DNA from: CAKZNE01 sp002695025
Lineage (GTDB): Bacteria > Bacteroidota > Bacteroidia > Flavobacteriales > Schleiferiaceae
Direction: 5' to 3'
Assembly (NCBI GenBank): GCA_913043285.1
Contig: CAJWML010000009.1
Location: forward strand, 93,509 to 157,508
Length of the DNA stretch: 64,000 nucleotides
Positions 52,418 to 60,491 of the stretch are shown here, in pieces (positions within the stretch are counted from its first letter, which is position 1; every line of letters begins with the position of its first letter). A program made the translations under genes and the position numbers. Below the pieces are notes generated by a model. It did no database searches. It saw nothing but the letters and a program-made list of their open reading frames with translations, and was not told the origin of the DNA.

Positions 52418-53326
52418 TTGGAAAAAGTACTTAAAACCCAAGCTCTTACTAAACGCTACGGATCTCTCACCGCAGTAAATGAGTTGGAATTGGAAGTGCC
52501 TAAAGGCAGCGTTTTCGGAATACTTGGCCCCAATGGAAGTGGAAAAACCACTACCCTGGGAATGGTACTGGGCGTAACCCGGCCCACCTCCGGAAATTTT
52601 GAATGGTTTGGAGGGAAACCATCCTTTGAAGTAAAACAAAAGGTAGGAGCCCTGCTGGAAACACCCAACTTCTACCCCTACCTCTCGGCTATTGATAACC
52701 TGAAGATCATTGCTACCATCAAGGAGGTAAAGGATCCTGATATTGAAGGTGTATTGCAAACGGTAAACCTGGCCCAGCGCGCCAGTAGTAAATTCAAGAC
52801 CTACAGCCTGGGTATGAAACAAAGACTGGCTATTGCAGCCGCTCTGCTCAGCCACCCGGAAGTGCTGGTACTGGATGAACCTACCAATGGCCTGGATCCG
52901 GAGGGGATTGCGGAAATACGAAGCATGATCCTGGATATCGCCAAACGGGGTATCACGGTGATCCTGGCCAGCCACCTGCTCTATGAAATTGAAAAGGTTT
53001 GCACTCATGTGGTTGTTCTGCGTAAGGGCCACCTCATCTTTCAGGGTAAAGTGGATGAATTGACCGGCCACGATGGCTTTATTGAGATTAAGGCTGCGGA
53101 TATGAACAAGCTGGAAACAGTCCTGCAAAGTATGGCCGGCATTGAAAATATCCGCAAAAAAGATGGGCTGCTGGTTCTGGCCCTTCAACAGCAAATATCA
53201 CCGGAAGAAATAAACCGCTCCCTGGCGGAAAAAGGTATTTATGTGAGCCACCTGCACTTCCGTAAGAACAGTCTTGAAAAGCAATTCCTGAACCTTATAA
53301 AAACCACCGAGAATGAAACTGCTTAA
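52418..53326 (+). CDS. ABC transporter ATP-binding protein
   Basis: 302 residues, starting at TTG 52418. Walker A GPNGSGKTTTLGM, Q-loop region LLETPNFYPYLSA, signature YSLGMKQRLAIAAALL, Walker B VLVLDEPTNGLDPEG, H-loop ILASHLLYEIEK. A C-terminal region of about 85 residues is typical of Bacteroidota and bacitracin/Nod-type (DrrA-like) exporters. It pairs with the next gene, which overlaps it by 14 bases; the exported substrate is unknown. Confidence 0.93.
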   Translation: MEKVLKTQALTKRYGSLTAVNELELEVPKGSVFGILGPNGSGKTTTLGMVLGVTRPTSGNFEWFGGKPSFEVKQKVGALLETPNFYPYLSAIDNLKIIATIKEVKDPDIEGVLQTVNLAQRASSKFKTYSLGMKQRLAIAAALLSHPEVLVLDEPTNGLDPEGIAEIRSMILDIAKRGITVILASHLLYEIEKVCTHVVVLRKGHLIFQGKVDELTGHDGFIEIKAADMNKLETVLQSMAGIENIRKKDGLLVLALQQQISPEEINRSLAEKGIYVSHLHFRKNSLEKQFLNLIKTTENETA

Positions 53327-54128
53327 AATTGAATGGCTCAAGCTCAAAGGCCATCCTTTTTTCTGGATCGGGTTGGGATTGTATGCTGCATGTATGATAC
53401 TATTGGTTTCCAAAGCCGGAGGTATAGAGTGGCGGGTGGATGATCCGGATAATGAGGCCGGTCAAAAGCTCCTGAACTTTGGAGAAGCCGGTTTTTATAA
53501 ACTGCCTTACATCTGGCAAAATGTAACCTACCTGGCCGGATATTTTAAATTCATCCCGGCCTTTCTGTTGATCTTTTTTGTATCCAACGAATACCAGTAC
53601 AGAACGTATCGTCAGAATATAATCGATGGGCTGAGTATTGGGGAATTCTACACATCCAAGCTTATATCCGCCTTTATATTCAGCGTAATCAGCGTGCTTA
53701 TTATTGGTGTGAATGCCGGGATTATGGCCATACTCTACAATGAAAGTGCTTCTGCTGCCGATTATTTTCAGAATATGGATTACCTACTCGCCTATTTTGC
53801 AGAAGTATTGTTCCTGATGTTGCTGGCCCTATTCCTCACTTTCCTGTTTAAGAGAAGCACCATTACGGTTATCATCATCTTACTGTATTATTTTATTGTA
53901 GAACCCCTGGCGGGACTGGCCATAGGTGACCCCATTTCCGATTACCTGCCCACCCGCCCTTCCAGGGAAATGATCACACAGCCTTTTACGCGTATGCTAC
54001 GTCTTGATGTAGCCTTTAAGATCAAATCTCCTGAGACTTTCTCCTACCACTTTCTCCTGCTGACCTTCCTCTATACAGTTATACTTGGATTTGGCGGTTG
54101 GTGGATACTAAAACGCAGAGACCTGTGA
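53313..54128 (+). CDS. ABC transporter permease (ABC-2 type)
   Basis: 271 residues with six membrane segments (about 15-33, 60-85, 110-130, 145-170, 180-200, 245-265). It carries a loop with EYQYRTYRQNIIDGLSIGEF, typical of ABC-2 permeases that move lipids, drugs or polysaccharides outward. Overlaps its ATPase gene by 14 bases. The next gene (K+ channel) begins with a GTG overlapping the TGA stop, so translation is coupled onward. Confidence 0.88.
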   Translation: MKLLKIEWLKLKGHPFFWIGLGLYAACMILLVSKAGGIEWRVDDPDNEAGQKLLNFGEAGFYKLPYIWQNVTYLAGYFKFIPAFLLIFFVSNEYQYRTYRQNIIDGLSIGEFYTSKLISAFIFSVISVLIIGVNAGIMAILYNESASAADYFQNMDYLLAYFAEVLFLMLLALFLTFLFKRSTITVIIILLYYFIVEPLAGLAIGDPISDYLPTRPSREMITQPFTRMLRLDVAFKIKSPETFSYHFLLLTFLYTVILGFGGWWILKRRDL

Positions 54129-54946
54129 GCAACCGCTATCGGGATAATACGAGCTGGCGCGCCCGCTGGCATGACATTATTTTTGAAGCGGATACCCCGG
54201 CCGGAAGGAATTTTGACATTGTATTGCTGGTGGCCATCCTGGGTAGCCTGGCGGCCATTATGCTGGAGTCAGTACAGTCCATTTCGGAAGAATACCGCAC
54301 CACCTTCCGCTACCTGGAGTGGTTCTTTACCGCCATATTTACCGCAGAATACATCTTGCGCCTGCTGGTAGTACATCGCAAGCGCCATTATATTTTCAGT
54401 TTCTACGGCATTATTGACCTGCTGTCTATCCTGCCTACTTATTTATCCATGATTTTCCTTGGTGCTCACTACTTTATGGCCATCCGCAGCCTCCGGCTCA
54501 TACGGGTGTTCCGGGTATTGAAAATGGTACGTTTCCTGGGAGAGGCTAAGGTCCTGTCCTCGGCACTTCGGGCCAGCCGTATTAAGATCACCGTATTCCT
54601 GGTAGCCGTAATGTGCGTGATCTTCATCATGGGGACCGTCATGTATATGGTAGAAGGCAAAGAGAACGGCTTTACCAGTATACCGGTAAGTATATACTGG
54701 TGCATTGTTACACTTACCACCGTGGGCTATGGCGATATTTCACCGCAAACACCCCTCGGGCAGGTCATCGCATCCATTATTATGATACTCGGTTACGGCA
54801 TTATTGCCGTACCCACCGGTATAGTAACTGCGGAGATGGGCAAAGCCAACCTAACCGTTGAGGCCCTTCGCGAATGCAGCACCTGCGGTGAACAAGGTCA
54901 CGCTTCAAACGCTTTATACTGTAGAAACTGCGGATCCAAACTTTGA
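54125..54946 (+). CDS. Voltage-gated K+ channel with C-terminal zinc ribbon
   Basis: About 273 residues. I use GTG at 54125 (GTGA overlap with the permease stop); TTG at 54098 would add nine residues. Six helices: S1-S3 (about 30-125), S4 voltage sensor RSLRLIRVFRVLKMVR with Arg/Lys every third residue, S5, a pore loop with the selectivity filter TLTTVGYGD, and S6 (GYGIIAVPTGIV). The C-terminal tail has CSTCGEQGH and CRNCGSK, a CxxC-CxxC zinc ribbon seen in some bacterial channels of this group. Permeates K+ by the TVGYGD filter. Confidence 0.93.
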   Translation: MSNRYRDNTSWRARWHDIIFEADTPAGRNFDIVLLVAILGSLAAIMLESVQSISEEYRTTFRYLEWFFTAIFTAEYILRLLVVHRKRHYIFSFYGIIDLLSILPTYLSMIFLGAHYFMAIRSLRLIRVFRVLKMVRFLGEAKVLSSALRASRIKITVFLVAVMCVIFIMGTVMYMVEGKENGFTSIPVSIYWCIVTLTTVGYGDISPQTPLGQVIASIIMILGYGIIAVPTGIVTAEMGKANLTVEALRECSTCGEQGHASNALYCRNCGSKL

Positions 54947-55851
54947 GTAAAAAAGCCATTTTCCTTTGTGGGCCTACAGCGGTAGGCAAAACCGAAGTTG
55001 CCATTAAGCTTGCGGAATGGCTTAATACCGAGATCATTTCTTTTGACAGCCGCCAGTTTTTCAAAGAACTGAAAATAGGGGCTGCACCTCCTTCTATTGA
55101 AGAGCAGCAACGTATTCCTCACCACCTCATCGGTCACCTTTCGGTAGAAAAAGATTACAATGCCGGAGATTTTGAACAGGAGGCCCTGCAGCGGATGGAA
55201 AACTTGTTCCAAAAACATGATTCCATTATCCTGGTGGGCGGAAGCGGCTTTTATATGAAAGCCCTTACCGAAGGTTTTGACCACATGCCGGATACCGATG
55301 TAGAACTGAGGACCGCTTTGAACCAGCAATACCTGCATAAGGGTTTGCAACCCTTGCAGGAGGAATTATTGGAAAAAGATCCCGACTATTATGCCAAGGT
55401 GGACCGTAAAAATCCACAACGGCTTATCCGCGCCCTGGAAGTAATACGCAGCACCGGCAAGCCCTACAGTAGTTTCCGTAAAAGTTACAAGGCTGAAAGG
55501 CCTTTTCGCTCCATTAAGATAGGCCTGGAATTACCCCGTCCTGAACTCTACCAGCGCATCAATAAAAGGGTGGAGGTCATGGTAGCCCGGGGGCTGGAAG
55601 ATGAAGCCCGTTCACTGCTCAAACACCGTAACACAAATTCGTTGCAAACCGTTGGTTATAAGGAGTTTTTCCAATATTTTGATGGAGAATTGAAACGCGA
55701 AGAAGCCGTGAGCGAGATCCAGAAAAACACCCGCAGGTACGCCAAAAGACAAATGACCTGGTTTAAACGCGACCCGGAGATAAGCTGGTTTTCTCCTCAC
55801 AACATGGCTGCTATACACTCACACCTTGTACGGATATGGGACCAGGACTGA
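54943..55851 (+). CDS. miaA: tRNA dimethylallyltransferase
   Basis: Adds a dimethylallyl group from DMAPP to A37 of tRNAs that read U-starting codons. 302 residues, starting at TTG 54943 overlapping the previous stop (TTGA). P-loop FLCGPTAVGKTEVAIKLA, EIISFDSRQFFKEL, PHHLIGHL and GAGDFEQEA-like NAGDFEQEALQR, VGGSGFYMKAL, then QRLIRALEVIRSTG and a late TVGYKEFF with RRYAKRQMTWFKRD. Standard MiaA. Depends on the isoprenoid pathway seen elsewhere in the window. Confidence 0.95.
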   Translation: MSKKAIFLCGPTAVGKTEVAIKLAEWLNTEIISFDSRQFFKELKIGAAPPSIEEQQRIPHHLIGHLSVEKDYNAGDFEQEALQRMENLFQKHDSIILVGGSGFYMKALTEGFDHMPDTDVELRTALNQQYLHKGLQPLQEELLEKDPDYYAKVDRKNPQRLIRALEVIRSTGKPYSSFRKSYKAERPFRSIKIGLELPRPELYQRINKRVEVMVARGLEDEARSLLKHRNTNSLQTVGYKEFFQYFDGELKREEAVSEIQKNTRRYAKRQMTWFKRDPEISWFSPHNMAAIHSHLVRIWDQD

Positions 55852-55852
55852 A

Positions 55853-55883
55853 CTTGTCCATACCAACACTCCCTCTATATTTG
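55853..55883 (+). promoter_or_regulatory. Bacteroidota-type promoter for lpxK
   Basis: CTTG (55853-55856), a 19-base spacer and TATATTTG (55876-55883) match the TTTG-N19-TAnnTTTG promoter form with one mismatch at the first base. The lpxK ATG is 17 bases downstream. Confidence 0.6.
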
Positions 55884-55900
55884 TTACTTAAATAAGCACT

Positions 55901-56923
55901 ATGCAATGGAGACGTTTACTTTGGCCTTTTTCGCTGATCTACGATTCCATTACACGTATCCGCAACACTGCTTTTGACCAGGGGATACTCGCCTCCCGCT
56001 CCTTTGACCTTCCGGTAATTGCCGTAGGGAACCTCAGCACTGGGGGGACCGGTAAAACCCCTATGGTTGAATTCCTGCTGGACCGTCTGAAAAGTTATAA
56101 GCGAGCGGTGGTAAGCCGTGGTTACGGACGTAAAGCCTCCGGTCTTCTTATAGCCAACCCGCAACATACAGCGGCCCAGATCGGGGATGAACCTTTACAG
56201 ATGTATCGTAAGTTCCCGGATATTCAGATGGTGCTTAGCGAAAAGCGGGTGCTGGGACTGGAAGCGCTACAGGAAAACCCTCCCGAAGTGGTGATCCTGG
56301 ACGATGCCTTCCAGCATCGCTACGTAAAACCCGGGTTCCAGGTATTGTTGACCACCTTCCAGGATCCTTTTTTCAAGGACTTTGTGTTACCGGCCGGTAA
56401 CCTGCGTGAAAGCTCCCGAGGTAAAGAAAGGGCTGATGTGATACTGGTTACCAAATGTCCACCGGATATGAATACCGGCACAGCTGACCTTTACCGTAGC
56501 AGGATACGCCCCCGTAAAGACCAGGCGGTATTCTTTACCAGCCTGGAGTATGGAGAACCTGTAAACGCTCATGGTATTACCCTGCCTCATGGTGCCGATG
56601 TACTGGCCATAACCGGCATTGCTTCTCCCCAACCTTTTACCGACCACCTGAGTAAGGGTTTTACCGTAGCAAAACACTTGAATTTTGAAGATCACCACCA
56701 TTTCAGTGAAGCCGATATCCGGCAAATAGAAACTTATCTGGAACAACACCCGGAATGCCCGGTAATTACTACGGAAAAAGACCTGGTGCGGCTGCTACCC
56801 CTGCTTTCCGATAAACTGAAGCCAAGGATATTCAGTCTTCCCATCCGCGTGAGATTCCTGTTTGAAGAGGAAAATACGTTTATGCAACGCATCACCGGTT
56901 TCATTTCAGGATCACCCGTATAA
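55901..56923 (+). CDS. lpxK: Tetraacyldisaccharide 4'-kinase
   Basis: Phosphorylates the lipid A precursor at the 4' position, inner-membrane face. 340 residues: VIAVGNLSTGGTGKTPMVEF (Walker A), VSRGYGRKASGL, IGDEPLQMYRKFP, VVILDDAFQHRYVKPGFQVL (Walker B and the DDAFQHR motif), FKDFVLPAGNLRES and TTEKDLVRL near the C-terminus. Normal length. One N-terminal hydrophobic/basic stretch, MQWRRLLWPFSLIYDSITR, would associate with the membrane. Confidence 0.95.
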   Translation: MQWRRLLWPFSLIYDSITRIRNTAFDQGILASRSFDLPVIAVGNLSTGGTGKTPMVEFLLDRLKSYKRAVVSRGYGRKASGLLIANPQHTAAQIGDEPLQMYRKFPDIQMVLSEKRVLGLEALQENPPEVVILDDAFQHRYVKPGFQVLLTTFQDPFFKDFVLPAGNLRESSRGKERADVILVTKCPPDMNTGTADLYRSRIRPRKDQAVFFTSLEYGEPVNAHGITLPHGADVLAITGIASPQPFTDHLSKGFTVAKHLNFEDHHHFSEADIRQIETYLEQHPECPVITTEKDLVRLLPLLSDKLKPRIFSLPIRVRFLFEEENTFMQRITGFISGSPV

Positions 56924-56992
56924 AAGCAGAAAAACGGCTCAAGGTAATCCGCTGTGTATTTTGTTTCTTTGCAAGCCAATGTAAAAGGCGGC

Positions 56993-58450
56993 ATGGAAGA
57001 TATCCTTAAAAATTACGAACCGGTCATCGGTCTTGAAATACACGTTCAGCTCAATACGCTGAGTAAGGCCTACAGTAGTGATGCTACGGAATACGGGGCC
57101 ATGCCCAACACCCAGGTAAACATGATCTCACTGGGCCATCCGGGCACCTTGCCACGGGTAAATGAAAAAGTGATCGAATACGCGGTGCGCCTGGGCATTG
57201 CCTGCAACTGCACCATACGGGAGCGCAATGAGTACGCCCGCAAGAATTACTTCTACGCTGACCTTCCCAAGGGATACCAGATCACGCAGGACACCACACC
57301 CATTTGCAACGGTGGATACGTAGAGATCAAAGACGCGGATGGTAAGGATAAAAAGATCCACCTTACCCGCATTCACATGGAAGAAGACTCGGGAAAGAGC
57401 ATTCATGATATTGATCCTTTTAATACCCTTATAGACCTGAACCGTGCCGGTGTTCCGCTGCTTGAAATTGTAAGTGAACCGGAATTCCGCAATGGACAGG
57501 AAGCCTACAATTACCTGGCTGAAATGCGTAAACTGGTACGTTACCTTGATATTTCCGATGGCAACATGGAAGAAGGTAGCCTGCGCTGTGACGTCAATAT
57601 TTCTGTGCGCCCGGTGGGCCGGGAAAAATTCGGTACCAAGGTGGAGGTCAAGAACATGAACTCCTTCCGCAACGTGCAAAAAGCCATTGACTATGAGATC
57701 AAACGCCAGGTAGAGCTTATTGAAAGTGGTGGCGAGGTTGTTCAGCAAACCCGCACTTTTGACGCTGCCCGTGGAAGCACCATGGTACTCAGGGCCAAGG
57801 AAGATGCCCATGACTATCGTTATTTTCCGGAACCCGACCTGCAGCCGGTCATCGTTCGCGAGGATTACATAAGCAGGGTTAAGGATAACCTCCCTCCCCT
57901 GCCTAAAGAGCTTTTTAATAAATACCGTGAACTGGGGCTTAATGAATACGATGCTTCCCTGCTTACGGAAAGTAAAGAGGTAGCACTTTATTTTGAGAAC
58001 CTGATCTCCCATACCGGCAATTATAAAGCTGCCGCCAACTGGATCATGGGTCCGGTAAAATCCTATCTCAATGATAAGGCCATGCACATTGAGGCCTTTC
58101 CCATTACTGCGGAGAAGATTGCGCAACTTATAGAAATGGTGGATGCCGGTAAAGTGAGCAATTCTGCGGCTTCCGGGGAAATGTTCAGGGCGCTCATTGA
58201 AAACCCGGACCAGGATCCGGCTACCCTGGCCAAAGAAATGAACCTCATACAGGAAAGCGATGCCGGGGCCTTGATGGAGCACGTACACGCAGCATTGGCA
58301 AAATACCCTGAAAAGGTAGAAGAATACAAAGCCGGAAAAAAAGGCCTGCTGGGTCTTTTTATGGGAGAGGTTATGAAGCTTTCCGGTGGCAAGGCTGATC
58401 CCAAAGTTGCCAGCAAACTGGTACAACAAGAATTAGAAAAACAACAATAA
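56993..58450 (+). CDS. gatB: Asp-tRNA(Asn)/Glu-tRNA(Gln) amidotransferase subunit B
   Basis: Part of GatCAB, which converts mischarged Glu-tRNA(Gln) or Asp-tRNA(Asn). 485 residues from the ATG at 56993; a longer reading at 56954 is open but adds a non-conserved stretch. GatB signatures: PVIGLEIHVQLNT, SLGHPGTLPRVN, RKNYFYADLPKGYQITQDTT, IHMEEDSGKSIH, DLNRAGVPLLEIVSEPE, DGNMEEGSLRCDVNISVR, GTKVEVKNMNSFRNVQKAI. The C-terminal tail domain is complete. No gatA or gatC gene is present in this window. Confidence 0.96.
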   Translation: MEDILKNYEPVIGLEIHVQLNTLSKAYSSDATEYGAMPNTQVNMISLGHPGTLPRVNEKVIEYAVRLGIACNCTIRERNEYARKNYFYADLPKGYQITQDTTPICNGGYVEIKDADGKDKKIHLTRIHMEEDSGKSIHDIDPFNTLIDLNRAGVPLLEIVSEPEFRNGQEAYNYLAEMRKLVRYLDISDGNMEEGSLRCDVNISVRPVGREKFGTKVEVKNMNSFRNVQKAIDYEIKRQVELIESGGEVVQQTRTFDAARGSTMVLRAKEDAHDYRYFPEPDLQPVIVREDYISRVKDNLPPLPKELFNKYRELGLNEYDASLLTESKEVALYFENLISHTGNYKAAANWIMGPVKSYLNDKAMHIEAFPITAEKIAQLIEMVDAGKVSNSAASGEMFRALIENPDQDPATLAKEMNLIQESDAGALMEHVHAALAKYPEKVEEYKAGKKGLLGLFMGEVMKLSGGKADPKVASKLVQQELEKQQ

Positions 58451-58454
58451 CCAC

Positions 58455-59645
58455 ATGAAATTCAAACACTTATTTATAGCTCTACCCTTACTATCCGCAG
58501 TGGCCTGTTCAGGCGGTGGAAAAACCCGCATCCAAGGCTCTGTTGCCGGTGAAGGTGAGGAAGTGATCATATCTTTTTTAAAGCCGGAGGGTATTAAGCC
58601 GGTGGACACCATTGCGCTTACTGATTCTAAGTTTAGCTATACCCTGGAAAGGGACAGTACCGCCAATTTTGTGGTGGTGGAAACCAGCGATGATCATTAC
58701 AGGGTGTTAACTTACATTCAACCCGGTGAAAACGTGGAAATTGAAGTTACGGGTGAGAAGGGCAACCGTGAGTATACCGTTAGCGGCAGCAAGGAATCTG
58801 AACGTATCCTGAAGATCAACCACATTATGAGGGATGCCTTTGACCGCGTGGATGAACTGGACTCCATAAACCGCAGCGCTATGGACAGTACCAATTTCAT
58901 GGAGGTACGCAAAAAATCAGACTCTATTCGCAATGCAGTGGCCATGGATACCAAACAGCAGCTAAAGGACTTTGTGGAAGAAGATCCGTACAGCGTGCCC
59001 AACCTCTTTGTTTTTGCCCAGATAATGGGACGCACCAACATTTTTACGCCCCAGGATGACCTGGAGTATTTTGAAAAAGTATTGGCCGACCTCAAGGAAA
59101 AACATCCCGATAATGAGCACGTGCTCAACTTTGAGGAGAGAATGGCACAAATCAGGGAGAACGCTGCCTTAAGCAGGGAAATGGAAAAAGTGCGGGAAAG
59201 CCTGAAACCCGGTAACCCGGTACCCAACATTGAAATGACCGGCCCTGATGGAAATATGCACAGCCTGGCCGATCTTAAAGGAAAAGTAGTACTGGTTGAC
59301 TTTTGGGCCGCATGGTGTCGTCCCTGCCGTGCAGAAAATCCCAACCTCGTACGCATGTACAACGAGTATAAAGGCAAAGGCTTCGATGTATTCAGTGTTT
59401 CCCTGGATGGACTTCCCCAACAGCCTAACCCCAAGGAAGACTGGACCAAAGCCATCAGCGATGACGGCCTTAGCTGGGAAAACCACGTGAGTGACCTGCA
59501 AGGATGGAACAGCGCGGTAGTGCGCCAGTTTGGGTTTACAGGAATTCCCTTTACCGTATTGGTAGATCGTGACGGTAATATTATTGCCACTGAATTACGC
59601 GGTCCCCAGCTGGAAGCTAAGCTGAAGGAAGTTCTGGGCTCCTAA
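58455..59645 (+). CDS. TlpA-like thiol-disulfide oxidoreductase lipoprotein with DUF4369 domain
   Basis: 396 residues. Lipobox LLSAVACS (Cys 19). DUF4369 beta domain (about 22-120: IQGSVAGEGEEVIISFLKP), a helical spacer (about 120-245), and a thioredoxin-like TlpA domain (about 250-390). The latter has GNPVPNIEMTGPDGN, VVLVDFWAAWCRPCRAENPN (redox Cys pair, CRPC), FTGIPFTVLVDRDGNII (cis-Pro loop). Such proteins reduce or isomerise disulfides in the periplasm, for cytochrome maturation or envelope proteins. Begins four bases after gatB; a strong terminator follows. Confidence 0.9.
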   Translation: MKFKHLFIALPLLSAVACSGGGKTRIQGSVAGEGEEVIISFLKPEGIKPVDTIALTDSKFSYTLERDSTANFVVVETSDDHYRVLTYIQPGENVEIEVTGEKGNREYTVSGSKESERILKINHIMRDAFDRVDELDSINRSAMDSTNFMEVRKKSDSIRNAVAMDTKQQLKDFVEEDPYSVPNLFVFAQIMGRTNIFTPQDDLEYFEKVLADLKEKHPDNEHVLNFEERMAQIRENAALSREMEKVRESLKPGNPVPNIEMTGPDGNMHSLADLKGKVVLVDFWAAWCRPCRAENPNLVRMYNEYKGKGFDVFSVSLDGLPQQPNPKEDWTKAISDDGLSWENHVSDLQGWNSAVVRQFGFTGIPFTVLVDRDGNIIATELRGPQLEAKLKEVLGS

Positions 59646-59667
59646 GCTGACAGATTAAAAGATTGAA

Positions 59668-59694
59668 AAGCCGGTGTAACCACCGGCTTTTTTT
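59668..59694 (+). terminator. Rho-independent terminator after the TlpA-like gene
   Basis: AAGCCGGTG (59668-59676) pairs with CACCGGCTT (59681-59689) around TAAC, followed by a T run. It insulates the gatB/TlpA transcript from the SatD locus. Confidence 0.85.
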
Positions 59695-59706
59695 ATGGCT
59701 CAGTGC

Positions 59707-59838
59707 TATCGCCTTAAAGCACGATATCAGCTAGTATCTTCTTAAGAAGCGATAGCCGGGAGTATCGCTTTAAATACCGATACAATTATTTATCGTTTTA
59801 AAAAGCGATATTTGAAATTATCGCTTTAAATACCGATA
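59707..59838 (+). repeat. Array of five 20-bp operator-like boxes, exact 28-bp period, before the SatD gene
   Basis: Five boxes of 20 bp begin at 59707, 59735, 59763, 59791 and 59819, so the period is exactly 28 bp with 8-bp variable spacers. Each starts TATC(G) and ends CGATA, an inverted-repeat end. Boxes 3 and 5 are identical (TATCGCTTTAAATACCGATA); box 1 is TATCGCCTTAAAGCACGATA, box 2 TATCTTCTTAAGAAGCGATA and box 4 TATCGTTTTAAAAAGCGATA. The last ends eight bases before the SatD ATG, so the boxes cover the whole promoter and leader. Most simply these are operators for a dimeric regulator, perhaps the HTH of SatD itself. Confidence 0.85.
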
Positions 59839-59846
59839 TTGCAATC

Positions 59847-60491
59847 ATGATAGCCGTACTCACAGGAGACATAATAGATTCCCGTAAACTGCCCAGCCAG
59901 GATATCTGGCTCCAGCCTTTGAAAAGCCTGCTGGGGCAATGGGGCACCTCACCTCAGCAGTGGGACATATACCGTGGCGACAGTTTTCAACTGGCTCTGG
60001 AAGATCCCGCTGAAGCTTTAAAAGCCGCCATTCGCATCAAGGCACTGATCAAAAGCCTCAGCCCGGAAAAAGAACAGGAACGTATCTCAGAGATCGATGT
60101 ACGCCTGGCCATTGGTATTGGCGAAAAAAACTACGAAGGAGCCGGCATTGCGGAAAGCAACGGGCCGGTTTTTATTCAATCCGGTGAACGGCTGGAAAAA
60201 CTGAAAAAAGAAAAGATAACCCTGGCCATACAAACACCCTGGGAAGACCTGAACCGTGAAATGAACCTCTTCCTGCGGCTGGCCTCCATCCTTATGGATA
60301 GCTGGACCATTTCCTCAGGAGAAATTGTAAACCTTGTTTTTGAAAAACCGGATCAAACCCAATCGAAAATTGGCCAGCAACTGGGTATCAAACAAAATAC
60401 GGTGAGTGACCGCCTCCGGAGAGCTCACATTGAAGATATACTGGAGCTGGATCAACTGTTCCGCGAAAAACTGCAAAAACACTTGAAATGA
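59847..60491 (+). CDS. SatD-family protein with C-terminal helix-turn-helix
   Basis: 214 residues, cytosolic. The N-terminal part has IAVLTGDIIDSRKL (Asp 8) and YRGDSFQLAL (Gly-Asp at 44-45), in a layout that recalls the two metal-binding Asp strands of class III nucleotide cyclases; the resemblance is my inference. KSLSPEKEQERISEIDVRLA and GEKNYEGAGIAESNGP follow. A helix-turn-helix occurs at about 170-195 (IGQQLGIKQNTVSDRLRRAH), like sigma region 4. The SatD family is named from the Streptococcus sat operon; its biochemistry is not settled. Preceded directly by a five-box operator array and overlapping the DUF3307 gene by four bases. Confidence 0.85.
   Translation: MIAVLTGDIIDSRKLPSQDIWLQPLKSLLGQWGTSPQQWDIYRGDSFQLALEDPAEALKAAIRIKALIKSLSPEKEQERISEIDVRLAIGIGEKNYEGAGIAESNGPVFIQSGERLEKLKKEKITLAIQTPWEDLNREMNLFLRLASILMDSWTISSGEIVNLVFEKPDQTQSKIGQQLGIKQNTVSDRLRRAHIEDILELDQLFREKLQKHLK

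Noticed and set aside
52409..53194. 261-codon open frame opposite the ABC ATPase gene
   Set aside because: The opposite strand encodes clear Walker and signature motifs, so this frame is a shadow.
57128..58429. Long open frame (433 codons) antisense to gatB
   Set aside because: It lies wholly inside gatB, has a low-complexity, family-free translation, and is expected from the codon bias of the gatB strand.
59707..59838. CRISPR array
   Set aside because: Repeats are 20 bp and palindrome-ended, spacers only 8 bp, and there are no cas genes; the position right at a start codon points to operators.
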